DNA of 64,000 bases from Paenibacillus shirakamiensis (GTDB lineage Bacteria > Bacillota > Bacilli > Paenibacillales > Paenibacillaceae), in the NCBI RefSeq assembly GCF_017874255.1, contig NZ_JAGGLD010000009.1, positions 1 to 64,000 of the forward strand. The letters are read 5' to 3'. The notes beneath the pieces were generated by a model. It worked only from the letters and a program-made list of their open reading frames with translations, ran no database searches and was not told the DNA's origin. The first letter of the stretch is position 1, and every line of letters starts with the position of its first letter. Below are positions 54,334 through 63,095 of this stretch, piece after piece. Made by a program: the position numbers and the translations under genes.

Positions 54334-55236
54334 CTAATCGTTTATATTGCCGGCCATTTTAAGGCGTTTGGCAATTTCTTTGAAATCTTCTGCGGAAATC
54401 CCTGGAGCAAATTCTTCATCAAGTGCAGGAGCTTCTGGAATCGGGAATCCTTTAGGAGCACCTTGTATTACTTCAAGTGGAAGCCCATCTTCAGGATGTG
54501 TTCCTTTCCAAATCTGATCGATGGCGTTAAAATCACTATCGCTCCATGTATATAATTTGGTGTGTACACCTTTTTCTTCATATTTGCGGGCCTCATTAAA
54601 GGCTTTGTTGCTAAGCGATGGAACCGGTACCAATTTGGTAACATTCACTCCCGTTGCGATTTCCAATGCTTTCGCATATGCCACGACGTGCACTCCTCCA
54701 CGCACTAATAGGAAGCCAACTACGGCTCTAGCTGCTGGATGATCTGTCATTTCATAGACTTTCATTTTGTGAGTTCTGGCCCCGCACTCTAAGAAGAAAT
54801 TATGTAACAGATCCTCTACGAGATTCCCACTGTTGAAGACGTTAGCGCCTGTCCAAGGATTTCCCATGGAATCAAACGGCATCGCTCCTTGGGCACCTGC
54901 AAGAAAATGATAAGACAAGCGGGCGTCCTTAGCCGAACCTAATGGTGTATCATCGGGTTCTTTATAAGCCGTTGAACCTCTTAGGCATTTATTAATTCCA
55001 TGTGAGACAAGTTCCACATGGCCTAGTTCTTCAGCCGTGATACTCATGACTAAGTCATAGAAAGGCTTAAGCTTGGACTTGGAACGAAAATTAAAGGATT
55101 GATATAGATAATTGTTCAACGTTGACATTTCTCCGAATTTACCGCCTAACAATTCCTGAATAGCTGCTGCTGCATTAGGGTCCGGTTTCTCTACATCGGG
55201 GATTTCAATTGCAATCTCATCCATACGTTTGAACAT
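54334..55236 (-). CDS. Manganese catalase
   Basis: A 300-residue non-haem catalase that splits hydrogen peroxide. Ferritin-like helices carry the di-Mn ligands: Glu in 'GGKFGEMSTLNNYLYQSF', Glu and His in 'SITAEELGHVELVSHGI', Glu in 'FFLECGARTHKMKVYEM' and His in 'LLVRGGVHVVAYAKALEIA'. The C-terminal region ('EEFAPGISAEDFKEIAKRLK') is typical of the CotJC-like/Mn-catalase group, several of which occur in spores. Monocistronic with its own terminator. Confidence 0.93.
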   Translation of the reverse strand: MFKRMDEIAIEIPDVEKPDPNAAAAIQELLGGKFGEMSTLNNYLYQSFNFRSKSKLKPFYDLVMSITAEELGHVELVSHGINKCLRGSTAYKEPDDTPLGSAKDARLSYHFLAGAQGAMPFDSMGNPWTGANVFNSGNLVEDLLHNFFLECGARTHKMKVYEMTDHPAARAVVGFLLVRGGVHVVAYAKALEIATGVNVTKLVPVPSLSNKAFNEARKYEEKGVHTKLYTWSDSDFNAIDQIWKGTHPEDGLPLEVIQGAPKGFPIPEAPALDEEFAPGISAEDFKEIAKRLKMAGNIND

Positions 55237-55366
55237 GCGCTATTATAGCCTCCTCGAATTTCAACTCTCGTTCTATTTTAAACCTTTCTATTAATTGTTA
55301 AACATTTCTATTTTTAAAATTTTTTACAATTCCTAAGAATGCATATTTCTATTTACTTTCACATCA

Positions 55367-55405
55367 CAAAAAAGCACCACAGAGTCTATCACTCCGGGTG
55401 CTCTT
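55367..55405 (-). terminator. Terminator of the two-helix membrane protein gene
   Basis: AAAGCACC / GGTGCTCTT stem with an 18-nt loop; minus side continues TTTTTTGTG. It lies 60 nt after the stop codon. Confidence 0.65.
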
Positions 55406-55464
55406 CTTCTATTCTTATGCCTTCGATTCCTACTATGACCCTATCGAAGCAGAGCTTCACTTTG

Positions 55465-55752
55465 TCACTCCACACCTTGATGGCGGTGAGTATCTTGACT
55501 CCATTTCTTCTGCCATTCTTGAAGTTTCGCTTTGCGCACTTGATCCAGCGCCCTCTGCTTGTCCGCATCTACCCCAAGCAAGAAGTGGAGATGGGCACCA
55601 ATCACTAGAAAAGCAAAGGCTGCCCATACCCATCCAAATATGGATACCCATCCTGCTTCAGGTCGAATAGAGATCAGGGGGAGCGCATACATCAGCATGC
55701 CTAGTGCAGCTATTAGGTATAATACATGTTTTCCTTTGCTAGTTCGTTTCAT
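55465..55752 (-). CDS. Hypothetical two-helix membrane protein
   Basis: A 95-residue protein with a basic start, two membrane helices (about 10-27 and 37-58: 'VLYLIAALGMLMYALPLI', 'IFGWVWAAFAFLVIGAHLHF') and a charged coiled C-terminal tail ('ADKQRALDQVRKAKLQEWQK'). AAAGGAG lies 11 nt before the ATG. No family recognised. Confidence 0.65.
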   Translation of the reverse strand: MKRTSKGKHVLYLIAALGMLMYALPLISIRPEAGWVSIFGWVWAAFAFLVIGAHLHFLLGVDADKQRALDQVRKAKLQEWQKKWSQDTHRHQGVE

Positions 55753-55849
55753 ATCAGCAGCTCCTTTGTACTCTCAGAATCTATATATCTATTCTATGAG
55801 TAGAGTTCTGAAATATGAGACAAGTTCAAAGAAAATTTCTTCTCAACTT

Positions 55850-56194
55850 CTAAACGTTTGCTCCGTATAGATGCTCCAAGCTATCCGAAATAATTTTATT
55901 CACATCTTGAATGATCAGGCTGAGTCTGCGCTCCGCCTCAAACAACGTATGAATGCTTGGATTCATGCTGAGGACTTCGAACAATTTCTCCATTTGTTCC
56001 ATCTCTTCTGGATTTGGCATATCTCCAGACATTAATCGCTGCTGAATATCGTTCTGACGTGTGCGGAAATCTTCCAACATTCTTTTGCTTTCAGCATCCC
56101 CATCGATAAGCTTGACCGCTTCCGTAATCTCTTGAACCTCGGGACTTTCCTTCAGTGCTCTAGCTAGCTCGTGCGCTTTGTCATGAATTGTCAT
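55850..56194 (-). CDS. yheA: YheA/YlbF-family protein
   Basis: A 114-residue helical protein: 'IHDKAHELARALKESPEVQE', 'LIDGDAESKRMLEDFRTRQN', 'SMNPSIHTLFEAERRLSLII'. This is the YlbF/YmcA/YheA fold, whose Bacillus members affect competence, biofilm and sporulation through the YlbF-YmcA-YaaT complex; YheA itself is less studied. ATG 56194 has GAGGAGGAAT upstream. It is divergent from the yheD-like gene, as yhe genes cluster in B. subtilis. Confidence 0.88.
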   Translation of the reverse strand: MTIHDKAHELARALKESPEVQEITEAVKLIDGDAESKRMLEDFRTRQNDIQQRLMSGDMPNPEEMEQMEKLFEVLSMNPSIHTLFEAERRLSLIIQDVNKIISDSLEHLYGANV

Positions 56195-56331
56195 TGTAAT
56201 ATTCCTCCTCAAATTAGAAATCTGGGTCAATCACCAAGGGATAAATGTCCTCATATAGTGAATTACATGTATTCCGCAGATGACCCGCTTGCAGTCCGAA
56301 TGAATGCGAATCCTATCGTTCATCTGTTCTG

Positions 56332-56339
56332 TATACATT
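56332..56339 (+). promoter_or_regulatory. Weak mother-cell (sigma-E-like) -10 candidate for the ATP-grasp operon
   Basis: TATACATT resembles the sigma-E -10 (CATACA-T). The -35 region 14 nt upstream (TCCTATCG) is a poor match. It lies 35 bp before the first ATP-grasp gene. Confidence 0.25.
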
Positions 56340-56373
56340 CCATCTCAGTTGCGGTTGGAAGGAGATCCACTCT

Positions 56374-57738
56374 ATGTCCTCCAAAAAAGTATCGGTACAG
56401 ATTATGAACCCTGGTCTGCTTGAAGAAGACTGTCTGGTTCTAGGGGAAGCCCTAGTGAAACGATGGAGAATCCCTACGAACTATCCCTTACAACTGACCT
56501 TTGGGTCTTTCAAACAAAAGGTAAGAGTCCTATCCCTCTCCAAATATACCGGTCTTCGCCTCAGTCAAGGGTTAGCCCGAAAGATGGGCATTGTCTCGAA
56601 ACCGACACTTCATTTGTCCTATCAGTCTGGATCTGGCCTAAGACTTGGCCCACTGATTGGAGTCCTAATCAGCCGGGACGATCCAGACTTGCCTGACAAA
56701 CCGTTTGGATCCATCACGATGTTCTGCAGAGAAATGGTTCATGCTGGCCAGAAGCAGGGTGCTTATGTGTATTTCTTCACACCAAGCCATATTGGCAGCA
56801 GTTCTTCCAAAGTCAACGGCTGGATTTATGGAGAAGGCTGGCATCAGGCAGAGATGCCTGCCGCCGATGTATTTTATAACCGGCTTACTTCGCGCAAACT
56901 GGAGAACAAACCTAGCGTACAGCATTTTATGAAAGAAGTAAAATCACGCTATGGCAGCCACTTTTTCAATGAAAAGTTCCTCGATAAGACGGAAGTGTTC
57001 GATGCCCTCAAGGCGGACCCCTCCCTGCTAAAATACTTACCCGAGTCTCATCTCTTTCGTAACTTTGCCATGCTAAAAGGGATGTGCAGCCGATATCCGG
57101 TCGTGTTCCTCAAACCTACACGAGGCAGCTTGGGAAAAGGAATTATCCGTATCTCCCGCAATCCTGAGGGCAGTTATCAGACGCTAGCCACGCAAGTTGG
57201 AGGAACACGCAGGCAAAATTACGAGAATCTCACCAAACTCTTCGCTTCCCTGTCTGGGAAGATGAAGACAACTCGCTATCAAATTCAGCAGGGATTGAAT
57301 CTAATTGATCTAAGTGGTCGACCTGTTGATTTCCGCGCCTTGGTACAAAAGAACGGAACAGGTGCTTGGGAGATTACTTCTATTGTAGCTCGAACGGCGG
57401 GAACCCATCATTTTGTGTCCAATTTAGCTCGCGGCGGCACGCTTAGTACCGTAAAAGAGGCGATGGCTAAAACCCATTTTCCCGCTGATATCAAAGCTAA
57501 AGCTGCGGTTCGTCTTAAAAAAGCAGCACTCGATCTGGCAGATGGCATTGATCAACATATCCACGCCCATTTTGGTGAACTAGGCATTGATTTGGCTATG
57601 GATACCAGCGGTAGAATCTGGCTGATCGAAGTCAATTCCAAGCCATCTAAAAATGATAATACCCCACTAGCTATGGGGAAAATCCGACCTTCTGTAAGGC
57701 GTATGCTCGATTATGCCTCTTACTTATCCAGCTCATGA
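56374..57738 (+). CDS. yheD: YheD-type ATP-grasp protein 1 (long form)
   Basis: A 454-residue member of the YheC/YheD ATP-grasp family, annotated in Bacillus as endospore-coat associated. Residues 1-95 form a beta-rich N-terminal domain ending 'LRLGPLIGVL'. The ATP-grasp part has the phosphate-binding 'FLKPTRGSLGKGIIRI' (K about 247), 'GRPVDFRALVQKN' and the metal-binding 'LAMDTSGRIWLIEVNSKPSK'. AAGGAG precedes the ATG. ATP-grasp enzymes join a carboxylate to an amine or thiol via acyl-phosphate; the substrate is unknown. Heads a six-gene operon; the stop overlaps the next frame. Confidence 0.92.
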   Translation: MSSKKVSVQIMNPGLLEEDCLVLGEALVKRWRIPTNYPLQLTFGSFKQKVRVLSLSKYTGLRLSQGLARKMGIVSKPTLHLSYQSGSGLRLGPLIGVLISRDDPDLPDKPFGSITMFCREMVHAGQKQGAYVYFFTPSHIGSSSSKVNGWIYGEGWHQAEMPAADVFYNRLTSRKLENKPSVQHFMKEVKSRYGSHFFNEKFLDKTEVFDALKADPSLLKYLPESHLFRNFAMLKGMCSRYPVVFLKPTRGSLGKGIIRISRNPEGSYQTLATQVGGTRRQNYENLTKLFASLSGKMKTTRYQIQQGLNLIDLSGRPVDFRALVQKNGTGAWEITSIVARTAGTHHFVSNLARGGTLSTVKEAMAKTHFPADIKAKAAVRLKKAALDLADGIDQHIHAHFGELGIDLAMDTSGRIWLIEVNSKPSKNDNTPLAMGKIRPSVRRMLDYASYLSSS

Positions 57739-57752
57739 AGGAGGGAGACAGT

Positions 57753-58877
57753 GTGAGACAGCAGGCAGACCTTCCTTTAATGGGTGTGATGGTAAGTGAA
57801 AAGCAAAGCTCGCCTCCCTTTAGTGAGTCCTTATTTTGCAAACGACTTAGCATTGCGGGGAAGAGGCATGGTGTGCAGGTGGTCGTTTTCAGTCCAGAAC
57901 ATGTTACCGGGCTTCTGAATCAGTTAGACGGTTATACGTATGCACGAGGCCAATGGGTTCACGGCTCCAGCCGGCTGCCAGACATTATCTATGATCGCAT
58001 GAATTATAAAAACGCTAAGCATGTGCATCGAACACGGGAGTATTTAGCCGCTATGCATGGCCGTACCCCTCTTCACTATCTTGCTCGGGGCCTATCTGGA
58101 AAATGGACGGTATATCAGTGCTTAAATCGCCTATCCATGCTGTCTCCCCACTTGCCTGAGACTGTGAAGTTCAAGCATACATCCCAGCTGCAATCTAGGC
58201 TTCGTCGTCATCCCCAAGGGGTGTTCCTCAAACCCCATAGTGGGACACACGGCAAACGAACACTTCGCGTATTGCGAGACGGATCTGAATCCATCCGAGT
58301 AGATGGAAGAGACCCTAATAATGTTCCGTTTCAGCGTAGATTTGCTGACTTGTCCTCGGCAGAAGAATTCCTAGATACCTTCATCGGAGACCGATCTTAC
58401 ATCTTGCAGCCTTATCTTGAACTTTCCAACACAGACCAACAGCCGTTTGATATCCGTGTGCTCATGCAAAAGAACGATCAAGGCCGTTGGACCTTAACCG
58501 GAATGGCCGCGAGGATCGGTGAATCTGGCTCCATTACCTCAAATTTGCACGGGGGCGGTACAGCAACGGGCGCGAGTGAATATCTTGCTAAAGAATTCGG
58601 ATCTCATACAGCCAGCACACTTATAGCTAAGCTTACTGAACTCTCTGCTCACATTCCCGAACAGCTCGAAAGTCACTTTGGTAGACTGGCTGAACTCGGC
58701 ATCGACTTTGGGATTGACCGGGATGCGCAACTATGGATTATCGAAGTCAACTCTAAGCCAGGACGTTCCGCTTTTTTTCAAATCGGAGACCTTAAGTGCG
58801 CTCAACAATCGGTAGACAATCCGGTGGTATACGCCCGCTATTTATGGCTTCGACAATTTAGGAGGGTAACTACATGA
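57753..58877 (+). CDS. yheC: YheC-type ATP-grasp protein 2 (short form)
   Basis: A 374-residue ATP-grasp protein lacking the N-terminal domain; it begins directly at 'LPLMGVMVSEKQSSPP'. Core motifs: 'VFLKPHSGTHGKRTLRVL' (a divergent phosphate loop), 'FDIRVLMQKNDQGRW' and 'QLWIIEVNSKPGRS'. I start it at GTG 57753, with AAGGAGGGAG 8 nt upstream; ATG 57735 overlaps the previous stop (ATGA) but precedes the ribosome site. Its stop overlaps the next start. Likely works with the long form beside it. Confidence 0.9.
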   Translation: MRQQADLPLMGVMVSEKQSSPPFSESLFCKRLSIAGKRHGVQVVVFSPEHVTGLLNQLDGYTYARGQWVHGSSRLPDIIYDRMNYKNAKHVHRTREYLAAMHGRTPLHYLARGLSGKWTVYQCLNRLSMLSPHLPETVKFKHTSQLQSRLRRHPQGVFLKPHSGTHGKRTLRVLRDGSESIRVDGRDPNNVPFQRRFADLSSAEEFLDTFIGDRSYILQPYLELSNTDQQPFDIRVLMQKNDQGRWTLTGMAARIGESGSITSNLHGGGTATGASEYLAKEFGSHTASTLIAKLTELSAHIPEQLESHFGRLAELGIDFGIDRDAQLWIIEVNSKPGRSAFFQIGDLKCAQQSVDNPVVYARYLWLRQFRRVTT

Positions 58878-60250
58878 GCATGACCTTTTGCAACGTACAT
58901 TTCACGAAGCAACCTCAAAAGATCGTCTATGTCTCTGGCTCACTGATGAAAAGTCTCAAGCTTTCGGGCAAAAAATCAGTGAAAATCAGACTAGGGGGCG
59001 AACAGATCCCAGCGACTGTGAAATCCATTAGCAAACCTGGGAACCATCTGTACTTGGCTTCGGGAATTCGAAAGGGGATCAAAATCCCAAAATCAGGCGG
59101 GGTGTACCTCCGTAATCTGGATGAGGGGGAAGTTCAACTTGGTCCACTAATAGGCGTTCTGTCGGATGGACACAGCTCTTCCCTATTGCAGCCCTTTGGG
59201 GCCCGTACAGGATTCATTCGTCAGTTGCTAAGAGAGGGTAAAAATAAATCCTATATCTTCGCCTTTACCCCTAAAGATATCAATTGGACCGAAGAGACGG
59301 TGAATGGATATTTCCTTAGCGATCATGACCGATTCACCCGAAAGAAGGTTCCTTTGCCTGATGTAGTCTATAATCGTCTGCCGAGTAGACGAAATGATTT
59401 CTCTTCTTCTATTAATCAACTGAGAGAGCGTTTTATCCGTAAAAAAATTCCGTTTTTCAATTGGAGTTTCTTCAATAAATCCGATATTTATCGCTTGCTT
59501 GAGAATGATAGCGCTGCTTCACAGTACATTCCTGAATCTCATATGAATCCAGATCCCGATAAGATTAAAGATATGCTAGAGCGTCATTCTTTTGTCTATT
59601 ACAAGCCTACCGCAGGTAGTCTGGGTAATGGCATCTACCGCTTATCGTATGTTCCTAAAAAGGGATACTATGCCAGATATCGCAAAAGTTCAGGCAATGT
59701 GCTTCAGCGTTTCTCAACCTTTAACAGTCTAATGAAGACCTTACAAGCTCGCCACGGACGTGGACTCCAAAGCTATGTAGTGCAGCAAGGCATTCGATTG
59801 ATTGAGATCGATGGATGCCCGCTGGATTTCCGGTTCCACATGCATAAGAATGGGAAAAATCAGTGGGTTGTCGTCGGTGTAGGAGCCAAAAAGGCTGGCC
59901 GGGGAAGCGTGACCACTCATCTAAAAAATGGAGGTTCATTACTTACCCCTCAACAAGCGCTAAGCCGAACCTTTGGTACTCGCGGAGAAGAGGTTCTGCG
60001 TAATGCCAAGCAGACAGCGGTCGTCATTGCCGAAGCTATCGAACGACGAGACCAGCATCTGATCGGGGAGCTTGGATTCGATTTTGGAATCGATCAAGAT
60101 GAACGCATATGGATGTTCGAAGCGAATGCAAAGCCGGGCCGCTCCATCTTCAAGCATCCTTCTCTTCGCTCCGAAGGGAAAGCCTCTGTCGAACACATTC
60201 TGGAACACTGTCTCTATTTAAGCAAGTTCCGGAGGAGGGAAGAACCATGA
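58874..60250 (+). CDS. YheD-type ATP-grasp protein 3 (long form)
   Basis: A 458-residue long form. The N-terminal domain (1-95, 'KIVYVSGSLMKSLKLSGKKS', 'LYLASGIRKGIKIP') ends in 'VQLGPLIGVL' like protein 1 but is otherwise diverged; it may be a double-psi-type beta barrel (inference). ATP-grasp motifs: 'YYKPTAGSLGNGIYRL', 'PLDFRFHMHKNGK' and 'RIWMFEANAKPGRS', where Glu-Ala-Asn replaces Glu-Val-Asn. AGGAGG precedes the ATG, which overlaps the previous stop. Confidence 0.9.
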   Translation: MSMTFCNVHFTKQPQKIVYVSGSLMKSLKLSGKKSVKIRLGGEQIPATVKSISKPGNHLYLASGIRKGIKIPKSGGVYLRNLDEGEVQLGPLIGVLSDGHSSSLLQPFGARTGFIRQLLREGKNKSYIFAFTPKDINWTEETVNGYFLSDHDRFTRKKVPLPDVVYNRLPSRRNDFSSSINQLRERFIRKKIPFFNWSFFNKSDIYRLLENDSAASQYIPESHMNPDPDKIKDMLERHSFVYYKPTAGSLGNGIYRLSYVPKKGYYARYRKSSGNVLQRFSTFNSLMKTLQARHGRGLQSYVVQQGIRLIEIDGCPLDFRFHMHKNGKNQWVVVGVGAKKAGRGSVTTHLKNGGSLLTPQQALSRTFGTRGEEVLRNAKQTAVVIAEAIERRDQHLIGELGFDFGIDQDERIWMFEANAKPGRSIFKHPSLRSEGKASVEHILEHCLYLSKFRRREEP

Positions 60251-61359
60251 GCGGCTGGACGCCCGAAGAACACAAACCTGTGATTGCGATATTGACCACC
60301 CATGATAAATTGAAATCGTTCAAGGGCAACCGCAGAAATTTCCGTGATATCGTCAAAACGGGAAGAGAGATGGACATTCCCGTCTATATTCTGACTGCAA
60401 GAGATCTTAACCTGAACAGCAATCGCGTCCTGGGCTATACCTTTGTTCCGGAGAAAAAGCTATGGCAGGAGCAATGGTTCCCTTTGCCTGACGTAATCTA
60501 CAATCGTATTCCGCTGCGTCAACATGAGGAAAAATCTGCGGTACAGCAGAAGATTAAAGCCTGCCTTAAGCATCCTAAGATTCATCTGTATAACCCTTAT
60601 TTTTTCAATAAATGGGAGCTGTTCGCGTGGTTAAAGAAATCCCGTTCAACGAAATCCTTCGTTCCCGCTACACGCAAACTCACAGGATTTAGTGCGCTAC
60701 GTACGATGATTCAAAGTTATACGAGTCTTTACCTGAAGCCAGAGAGTGGCAAGGCCGGTAAGGGAATCATGAAGTTAAAGTACGTACAAGATCAACGTAA
60801 TCCGTTCCAACTAACCATTCAGTCTCCTACCAAAATCACGGTCATTAAAGCGCCCAATCTCTCTATACTGTGGAAACGAATTAAGGTGGAAATGAAAGAT
60901 ACCCTCTATATCGTGCAAGAAGGAATTGAGCTCGTAGCGCATGAAGGCAGACCTTTCGATCTGCGCGCTTTGGTTCAGAAGACCGGAAAAGGTCAGTGGG
61001 TGGTGACTGGAATTGGGGCACGACTCGCAGGCCCCCGCCGCATCACTACGCATGTTCCCCAAGGCGGCAGCGTAGAGGATCCTGAGAAACTACTCGCTCC
61101 CGTGTTCGGGGCGGAAGAGACACCGAGTCTAATGACCCGTGTGAAATCGGGAGCACTGCTCTTAGCCAAACAAATTGAAAGTGCCTCGGGTCATGATCTT
61201 GGAGAAATGTCGATGGATTTAGGCGTGGACCTAGAGGGCAAGATTTGGTTCTTTGAAGCCAATGCCAAGCCGATGAAATTCGATGAACCGCATATTCGCA
61301 GAAAATCGCTGGAACGTATTTTTCAATATAGTCAGTATTTAGTGAAGCAACCCAAATAA
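60247..61359 (+). CDS. YheC-type ATP-grasp protein 4 (short form)
   Basis: A 370-residue short form beginning 'HKPVIAILTTHDK'. Core: 'LYLKPESGKAGKGIMKLKYV', 'PFDLRALVQKTGKGQW' and 'KIWFFEANAKPMKF'. ATG 60247 overlaps the preceding TGA and has GGAGGAGGG upstream; the longer frame from 60109 runs inside gene 3 and has no ribosome site. It shares the Glu-Ala-Asn-Ala form with protein 3, so 3 and 4 look like one duplicated long-short pair. Confidence 0.9.
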   Translation: MSGWTPEEHKPVIAILTTHDKLKSFKGNRRNFRDIVKTGREMDIPVYILTARDLNLNSNRVLGYTFVPEKKLWQEQWFPLPDVIYNRIPLRQHEEKSAVQQKIKACLKHPKIHLYNPYFFNKWELFAWLKKSRSTKSFVPATRKLTGFSALRTMIQSYTSLYLKPESGKAGKGIMKLKYVQDQRNPFQLTIQSPTKITVIKAPNLSILWKRIKVEMKDTLYIVQEGIELVAHEGRPFDLRALVQKTGKGQWVVTGIGARLAGPRRITTHVPQGGSVEDPEKLLAPVFGAEETPSLMTRVKSGALLLAKQIESASGHDLGEMSMDLGVDLEGKIWFFEANAKPMKFDEPHIRRKSLERIFQYSQYLVKQPK

Positions 61360-61380
61360 AAAGATACGAGGATAATTCGT

Positions 61381-61875
61381 ATGGAGATAACACAATTCAT
61401 TCCTGATTCGGATGCCTCTTGGAGTAGAACACACAGTACAATCATGCAGTTCATTCGTAGATATGGGGGCAACCGCATTACAAATTATGCTTATCAAGAA
61501 GTCCAACGGATGACCCCTGAACTCCTTGCTAATGTGGGTAACGCATGGACCCTCGCTACCCTGAAGACAGAAGATGGACGACGCCTAGCTGGAATCGCCC
61601 TGACTTCAGATCTGGGCCACAGATCAAGTCTTGTCGTCGTCCACCCGCTCTACCGGGGAAGGCGGATTGGCACGAAGCTACTGGAGGCTCAGCTTCTAAC
61701 CTTAGGCAGTATCCGATGCAGGGTGGCCTTAGATAACATCTCCAGTCTTAAAATGTGTTTTCAAGCCGGGCTTACTGCACGCAAATTACTCCTTGGACCT
61801 ACAGGTAAACCCACGCTGGTGCTTGAATATACTCAACCTTTGCCCGCGCAGAGTCAACCAGCACACTTTGTTTGA
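61381..61875 (+). CDS. GNAT-family acetyltransferase inside the ATP-grasp operon
   Basis: A 164-residue GNAT. The acetyl-CoA loop is 'VVHPLYRGRRIGTKLLEAQL' (R-G-R-R-I-G), with upstream 'LAGIALTSDLGHRSSLVVV' and downstream 'CRVALDNISSLKMCFQAGL'. The first 55 residues are helical and unlike common GNAT heads. It begins 21 bp after ATP-grasp 4 and overlaps the start region of ATP-grasp 5, so it is part of the operon. It could acetylate an amine on the operon's product or a coat protein (inference). Substrate unknown. Confidence 0.9.
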   Translation: MEITQFIPDSDASWSRTHSTIMQFIRRYGGNRITNYAYQEVQRMTPELLANVGNAWTLATLKTEDGRRLAGIALTSDLGHRSSLVVVHPLYRGRRIGTKLLEAQLLTLGSIRCRVALDNISSLKMCFQAGLTARKLLLGPTGKPTLVLEYTQPLPAQSQPAHFV

Positions 61876-61892
61876 AGAAGGTGAACCTCACT

Positions 61893-63008
61893 TTGCCACA
61901 ACCCGTCCTAGGCATTCTAACCTTGTATATGAATGCCAACAAACAGTTAGAAGAACGCCCCATTTATCAGCGTATGATTACAGAAGGAATGCGTATGGGA
62001 CTCGACGTCTTTGTCTTCACCCCAGCGGATGTGCATAGCACCAAACCATTAATCCATGCCATGATGTACGATCCCAAGACGAAGAAATGGTCCCGCAAAT
62101 GGCGGCCATTCCCCGCGCTGATCTTCGATCGGTGCCGAATTCAGCGAAGCGTTCGCTTCGAGCAATTGAAGAAGTTCCGCTCTCGCTACGGGCACCTTCA
62201 TTTCCTGAACCGGCCGCTTCGGGACAAATGGACGATCCATCAAATCCTTTCCAAGAAATCCCGCTTTCGCTCCCATCTGCCCGATACTGTAATGTTCACC
62301 GGCCTAAGTGATGTGACGCAGTTACTTAAGAACAATGCGACCGTCTACATGAAGCCCATTAATGGAACAGGAGGCCGGGGAATTCTACGGATTGAAAAAG
62401 CAGGGACGCAGCTCTATAAAATACAGGGACGCAATCAGAAGCGCAACATTATTGCTCCCCAGAAAGTCCACCCATCTCGCCTAGGCCCCTATCTGATGAA
62501 CTGGAGATCGTCTACACGCTATATTGTCCAACAAGGCATTCAGATCGAACTTCCCAATGGCCGTGTCCACGACTACCGAATGCTCGTACAGAAGAATGGA
62601 TCTGGCGTATGGAGTGTCACGGGTTGTGCTGGAAGAATTGGTGCTCAGCGCAGCGTAACGTCCAACTTACACGGGGGCGGTCATGCGGTACAAATGAATA
62701 CTCAATTGAAGTATTGGTTCCAGGCCGAAGAGAAGCGCCATGCCATCCGAAAAGAAGCAGAGAAGCTTAGCCTAGATATTGCCGAGTATCTTGAAGACAC
62801 CTATGGTGCATTATGTGAGTTGGCACTGGATTTGGCCATCGATAAGAGCGGACACATCTATGTGCTGGAAGTTAATCCTAAGCCGGCAAGAGAAGTCTTC
62901 AAGCGAAGCGGCGATGCGGAGGCTTACCGTAATGCCATCATTCGGCCCCTAGAGTATGCCATGTGGCTGCACAAAAAGAAAAACAGCAACCAGACCGTCG
63001 CCGAATAG
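61893..63008 (+). CDS. YheC-type ATP-grasp protein 5 (short form)
   Basis: A 371-residue short form beginning 'PQPVLGILTLYMNANKQLEE'. Core: 'VYMKPINGTGGRGILRI', 'HDYRMLVQKNGSGVW' and 'HIYVLEVNPKPARE' (Pro in place of Ser/Ala before Lys). TTG 61893 is preferred (AAGAAGGTG 8 nt upstream); TTG 61872, overlapping the GNAT stop, and GTG 61881 are possible. The operon terminator overlaps its last codons. It is the copy most unlike the others, which suits a separate substrate or a later step. Confidence 0.88.
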   Translation: MPQPVLGILTLYMNANKQLEERPIYQRMITEGMRMGLDVFVFTPADVHSTKPLIHAMMYDPKTKKWSRKWRPFPALIFDRCRIQRSVRFEQLKKFRSRYGHLHFLNRPLRDKWTIHQILSKKSRFRSHLPDTVMFTGLSDVTQLLKNNATVYMKPINGTGGRGILRIEKAGTQLYKIQGRNQKRNIIAPQKVHPSRLGPYLMNWRSSTRYIVQQGIQIELPNGRVHDYRMLVQKNGSGVWSVTGCAGRIGAQRSVTSNLHGGGHAVQMNTQLKYWFQAEEKRHAIRKEAEKLSLDIAEYLEDTYGALCELALDLAIDKSGHIYVLEVNPKPAREVFKRSGDAEAYRNAIIRPLEYAMWLHKKKNSNQTVAE

Positions 63009-63032
63009 CGAGCGGTTTGGTTGCTGTTTTGG
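62980..63032 (+). terminator. Terminator of the ATP-grasp operon
   Basis: AAAACAGCAACCAGACCG / CGGTTTGGTTGCTGTTTT stem (one G-T) around a 14-nt loop that contains the stop codon of the last gene, followed by GGTTTTGT. Confidence 0.85.
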
Positions 63033-63046
63033 TTTTGTGTTGGTAT

Positions 63047-63095
63047 TGGTGTTGGTGTCGGTGTCGGTGTCGGTGTCGGTGTTTGTATTTGTATT
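63047..63095 (+). repeat. GGTGTC hexamer microsatellite
   Basis: GGTGTT/GGTGTC units repeat about six times, then change to TTTGTA-like units. The tract sits inside a T/G-skewed intergenic region and gives spurious ORFs in several frames. Confidence 0.85.

Noticed and set aside
55339..55670. Plus-strand ORFs opposite the two-helix membrane protein
   Set aside because: No ribosome site; the minus-strand frame encodes plausible helices with AAAGGAG.
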